Of a stretch of DNA of 8,152 nt, positions 6,058 to 8,152 are shown piece after piece (positions within the stretch are counted from its first letter, which is position 1; each line of letters starts with the position of its first letter). The notes below the pieces were generated by a model, which was not told where the DNA came from, searched no databases, and saw only the letters and a program-made list of their open reading frames with translations. The stretch is from Paucimonas sp. GTDB lineage: Bacteria; Pseudomonadota; Gammaproteobacteria; Burkholderiales; Burkholderiaceae_D. The DNA is taken from positions 1 through 8,152 of the forward strand of contig JAQSWC010000066.1 in assembly GCA_029266815.1 (NCBI GenBank). The letters run 5' to 3'. Made by a program: the position numbers and the translations under genes.

Positions 6058-6128
6058 ACTGGAATCTCAGGGGCGTATCGTGGCAGGATATGCGGGAACT
6101 CCGTTTATTGTTCGACCAACCGGATTGA
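6054..6128 (+). CDS. Possible 24-residue small protein or N-terminal remnant
   Basis: A short reading frame starts at an ATG that overlaps the cyclase stop (ATGA) and ends three bases before the ATG of the next gene. It encodes 24 residues beginning MNWNLRGVSWQDMRELRLLF, with three or four hydrophobic residues spaced as in an amphipathic helix. GGA lies a few bases before the ATG, inside an A-rich stretch. It could be a small translated peptide that couples the neighbours, or a -1 frameshift tail of the cyclase. It is also in the same frame as the downstream gene, separated only by TGA ATA, so it could be an old N-terminal extension of that gene cut off by a stop. I do not recognise it. It may equally be untranslated spacer. 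Confidence 0.3.
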   Translation: MNWNLRGVSWQDMRELRLLFDQPD

Positions 6129-6131
6129 ATA

Positions 6132-7046
6132 ATGAAAAATGAAGTCGATGCCGAACGCCTGGTCGAAGCTCGCAAGCTGTTTTTCGATCACGACGGCCTG
6201 ACGTCCATCATGGCGCGTAAAGGTGCCGATGCCGCCTATCGTCTGGCGGCCGTGCCGGAGGATCTGGAGGAACGCTGGCTGATCGAGCTGACCTCGATGA
6301 AGATGCGCGATCTGAGCCAGGCAGGGAATTGGAAGGTGGTGCGGTTCCTGCGCCAGCATAACGATTTCACTCATACGCGCAGCCTCATGGAAACCGGGCC
6401 GCTTGGAGAACTGCCCGAGCAGACTGCATACCTTGAGGAGTTGCTGGCCTATGCGCAGGATTTTTGCAAACTGTATGGGCAGCCCTTGACGCACCATGCC
6501 CGCATTGTCGCGACAATTCAACAGCACGCCAAGAGCATTCGAGAATCGACCGGCGACCGGACCTTGCGCGTGCGCCTCGAACAATTGCTTGCTGAAGCGT
6601 CGCATCTTCCCGAGGTGCCGCCTGTGCGAGCGATGCCGGAGGGCGCTACCAGGCCCGGGTCGCAGAAAAAAAACGGGGGTGCCGGCGTCCGCATCGACAA
6701 GCTGTGCAATGCCTTCTACGCCAACATCAGCGTCCTTTCCGATTCCGCCATAACCGGCGCTGCAGCGCGCCTCATCAAGCCCAAGCAAAGCGGCGCGTGG
6801 ATTGGCGGCAGGCTGGTGGTTACCGACCAGCGCCTCTCTTTCGCGCCGAATCGCATGAAGGGCGAAGCCGCGCTTCGCATCGAGGCGCTCGACCTGCCTC
6901 TTGCGGCGGTCACTGCGGTTAAAAAAGAGTTTAGCCTGATGACGGGTATCGTCGTTGTCGAACACGAGGGTGGTGTGTTGAAATTCCGCTGTTTTGGTGC
7001 GAAAAAAATCGCACAACAATTGCAGAACCTGCTGGCCGCCCGGTAG
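6132..7046 (+). CDS. Hypothetical protein with a GRAM/PH-like C-terminal domain
   Basis: A 304-residue protein I do not recognise by name. Residues 1-160 are charged and mostly helical (for example DLEERWLIELTSMKMRDL at 44-61 and YLEELLAYAQDFCKLYG at 100-116), with no motif I know. Residues 160-186 form a proline-, glycine- and lysine-rich linker coded partly by an A8 run. Residues about 196-300 look like a bacterial PH or GRAM-type domain: GGRLVVTDQRLSFAPNR (225-241) matches the G-x-L-x-x-T-x-x-R-L-x-F signature, followed by beta strands (ALRIEALDLPLAAVTAVKKE, TGIVVVEHEGGVLKFRCFG) and a final helix (KKIAQQLQNLLAA). No signal peptide or membrane segment is seen, so it is probably cytosolic or membrane-peripheral. 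Its position after the cyclase and nine bases before a membrane protein suggests a shared job, but that is inference. The Shine-Dalgarno is weak. Confidence 0.75.
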   Translation: MKNEVDAERLVEARKLFFDHDGLTSIMARKGADAAYRLAAVPEDLEERWLIELTSMKMRDLSQAGNWKVVRFLRQHNDFTHTRSLMETGPLGELPEQTAYLEELLAYAQDFCKLYGQPLTHHARIVATIQQHAKSIRESTGDRTLRVRLEQLLAEASHLPEVPPVRAMPEGATRPGSQKKNGGAGVRIDKLCNAFYANISVLSDSAITGAAARLIKPKQSGAWIGGRLVVTDQRLSFAPNRMKGEAALRIEALDLPLAAVTAVKKEFSLMTGIVVVEHEGGVLKFRCFGAKKIAQQLQNLLAAR

Positions 7047-7055
7047 CCCGTCCCT

Positions 7056-7469
7056 ATGCGTGAATTGCGTCATCTTCTTATGTTGAAGATAGTAGTGACT
7101 GCGCTGCTGTGGTGCCTGCCATTGCTGACATTTCCTGCTCACTGGTTCGTGGCACTTGGCCTGCCTTTGCCACAGCCTCTTTTGTTCTCTCGGTTGCTCG
7201 GAGCGGCGTATCTTGCGCTGCTCGCCGGGTACGCGTGCGGCATCCGGGAGATAGACCGTGGCGGTTTTCCGCAGGCTGCTGTATCCAGCGGGATTGCAGG
7301 CAATGGATTGGCCTTTGCCGTACTTGCCGTGTATGGAGCCAGCGGAAGCTGGTCGACCTGGAGTACGGGCGCGCGATGGTTCATGTGGACATCCACTTTG
7401 GGTGCACTGGTCATGACGGTGGCCCTCGCGATGTTCCTGCGTGGAGAGCGCCGGGCGCGTGAACGTTGA
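7056..7469 (+). CDS. Small four-helix integral membrane protein of unknown function
   Basis: A 137-residue hydrophobic protein with four likely transmembrane helices at about residues 8-28, 42-62, 77-95 and 107-127. The N-terminus (MRELRH) and C-terminus (RGERRARER) are both basic, consistent with both ends in the cytoplasm. A short charged loop (GIREIDRGGF, 62-71) lies between helices 2 and 3, also on the cytoplasmic side by this model. The third helix starts with the glycine-rich SGIAGNG. No catalytic or transport motif is recognised. It starts nine bases after the preceding stop without a visible Shine-Dalgarno, so it is probably co-transcribed and translated by coupling. It may be the last gene of the run that starts at xerD or earlier, because the next gene has its own promoter-like sequence. 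Confidence 0.8.
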   Translation: MRELRHLLMLKIVVTALLWCLPLLTFPAHWFVALGLPLPQPLLFSRLLGAAYLALLAGYACGIREIDRGGFPQAAVSSGIAGNGLAFAVLAVYGASGSWSTWSTGARWFMWTSTLGALVMTVALAMFLRGERRARER

Positions 7470-7497
7470 AGCGTGGCGGCGTGGCGTTGGTTAGAAT
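7466..7497 (+). promoter_or_regulatory. Candidate promoter of the exported hydrolase gene
   Basis: TAGAAT at 7492-7497 is a good -10 hexamer. The best -35-like hexamer, TTGAAG at 7466-7471, is 20 bases away, longer than ideal. Transcription would begin near 7504 and give a leader of about 26 nt containing AGGAG (7519-7523), well spaced before the ATG at 7530. The same GNTAGAATC core appears before ogt. Confidence 0.35.
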
Positions 7498-7529
7498 CCG
7501 TGCCGAACTGAATAGATCAGGAGAAAACC

Positions 7530-8152
7530 ATGACACTGGGACGTACTTTGTTTGCCTTAATTGCAGGTCTGCTGGTAGCGCCGGTCTCGTTCGCTGCGCC
7601 CGCGGAAACGGACAAGCCTGAGAAGCAGACGATCGTCATAGTGCACGGCGCCTGGGGAGGAAGCTGGGCATTCCGGCGCATCGAGAATATGCTCCGAGCG
7701 AAAGGCTTTGACGTGTATCGTCCTTCACTGACCGGCCTTGGAGAGCGTGCTCATCTCGGCACGCCCGAAGTGGGCTTGAGTACGCACATCGACGATGTGG
7801 TAAACGCAATCAGGTTTGAGGATTTGCATCGTGTCGTGCTGGTCGGCCATAGCTATGGTGGCATGGTGATCAGCGGCGTCGCGGATCGTATTCCGGAGCG
7901 ATTACGGAAACTGGTCTACCTGGATGCCTTTGTGCCTAACGATGGCGAGTCCGTGATGGGCGTTCTCGGCCCTCGCAGTTCATGGGCTGAATCGATGATC
8001 AAGAATGGTTTTCTGGTGCCGCCGTGGCTGGACGGCCAACCCTGGCCCTCGGATGTGCCGCAACCCTTGAAGACTTTCACCGAATCTCTTTCACTGAGCA
8101 ATGAGGCGGCAAGGAAAATTCCGGCGGCATATGTGTTGATGGTGGAAAAAGG
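7530..8152 (+). CDS. Exported alpha/beta hydrolase, N-terminal part
   Basis: The first 207 codons of a gene that continues past the right edge. A Sec signal peptide is clear: MTLGRT, a hydrophobic core at 7-19, and a likely cleavage after SFA (20-22). The mature protein starts with a lysine-rich stretch and the alpha/beta hydrolase fold: VIVHGAWGGSW (36-46) supplies the oxyanion region, GLGERAHLG (69-77) follows, and the nucleophile elbow is GHSYGG with S108. LVYLDAFVP (128-136) is the next core strand. The catalytic Asp and His should lie beyond the window. The motif set resembles the esterase and hydroxynitrile-lyase-like group (EstC, plant methylesterases), so hydrolysis of a small ester is a reasonable guess, substrate unknown. 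AGGAG lies six bases before the ATG. It is probably its own transcription unit. Confidence 0.85.
   Translation, partial: MTLGRTLFALIAGLLVAPVSFAAPAETDKPEKQTIVIVHGAWGGSWAFRRIENMLRAKGFDVYRPSLTGLGERAHLGTPEVGLSTHIDDVVNAIRFEDLHRVVLVGHSYGGMVISGVADRIPERLRKLVYLDAFVPNDGESVMGVLGPRSSWAESMIKNGFLVPPWLDGQPWPSDVPQPLKTFTESLSLSNEAARKIPAAYVLMVEK

Noticed and set aside
6997..7014. GTGCGA-A6-TCGCAC inverted repeat near the end of the GRAM-like gene
   Set aside because: It is inside conserved-looking coding sequence, has no T-tract after it and the loop is all A. It is better explained by lysine codons between chance arms.
7471..7488. GCGTGGCG tandem repeat before the hydrolase gene
   Set aside because: Only two copies of eight bases are present in G+C-rich spacer; there is no sign of a regulatory array.

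Overview
The window reads as an ordinary stretch of a betaproteobacterial chromosome. This rests on gene content and order (cheW/chemoreceptor, tsaE-amiC divergent from queG, then ogt and xerD), on the G+C-rich, tightly packed coding and on the protein styles. Burkholderiales or Nitrosomonadales seem most likely, but the exact genus cannot be fixed by reading alone. I see no rRNA, tRNA, insertion sequence, CRISPR array or prophage gene.

Left part, minus strand (1-2789): the start of a methyl-accepting chemotaxis protein runs off the left edge, with cheW just upstream of it in the same direction. After a 246-bp gap with a plausible cheW promoter and a structured leader comes the amidase gene amiC (Tat-exported cell-wall hydrolase). 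It overlaps the 3' end of tsaE (ATPase for tRNA t6A synthesis) by 37 nt.

Centre, plus strand (2867-5404): queG diverges from tsaE and makes the last step of queuosine, so two tRNA-modification genes sit back to back. It is followed closely by ogt (O6-methylguanine-DNA repair) and xerD (chromosome dimer resolution). ogt has no visible Shine-Dalgarno but a good -10 box very near its ATG. A perfect 7-bp hairpin sits directly before xerD.

Right part, plus strand (5428-7469): after xerD comes a run of less characterised genes. These are a small soluble class III nucleotide cyclase with all expected catalytic residues, a possible 24-codon reading frame joined to it by an ATGA overlap, a protein with a GRAM/PH-like C-terminal domain and an unknown N-terminal half, and a four-helix membrane protein. 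Their spacing suggests co-transcription with xerD. The cyclase ends on an in-phase A-AAA-AAA slippery heptamer, and the -1 frame is exactly the small reading frame. This is the most unusual local feature of the window.

Right edge (7530-8152): an exported alpha/beta hydrolase with its own promoter-like box and Shine-Dalgarno, cut before its catalytic Asp and His.

Overall most genes are housekeeping. The candidates for something undescribed are the cyclase / small ORF / GRAM-like / membrane protein cluster and several small RNA-level signals at gene starts. None is proven by sequence alone.
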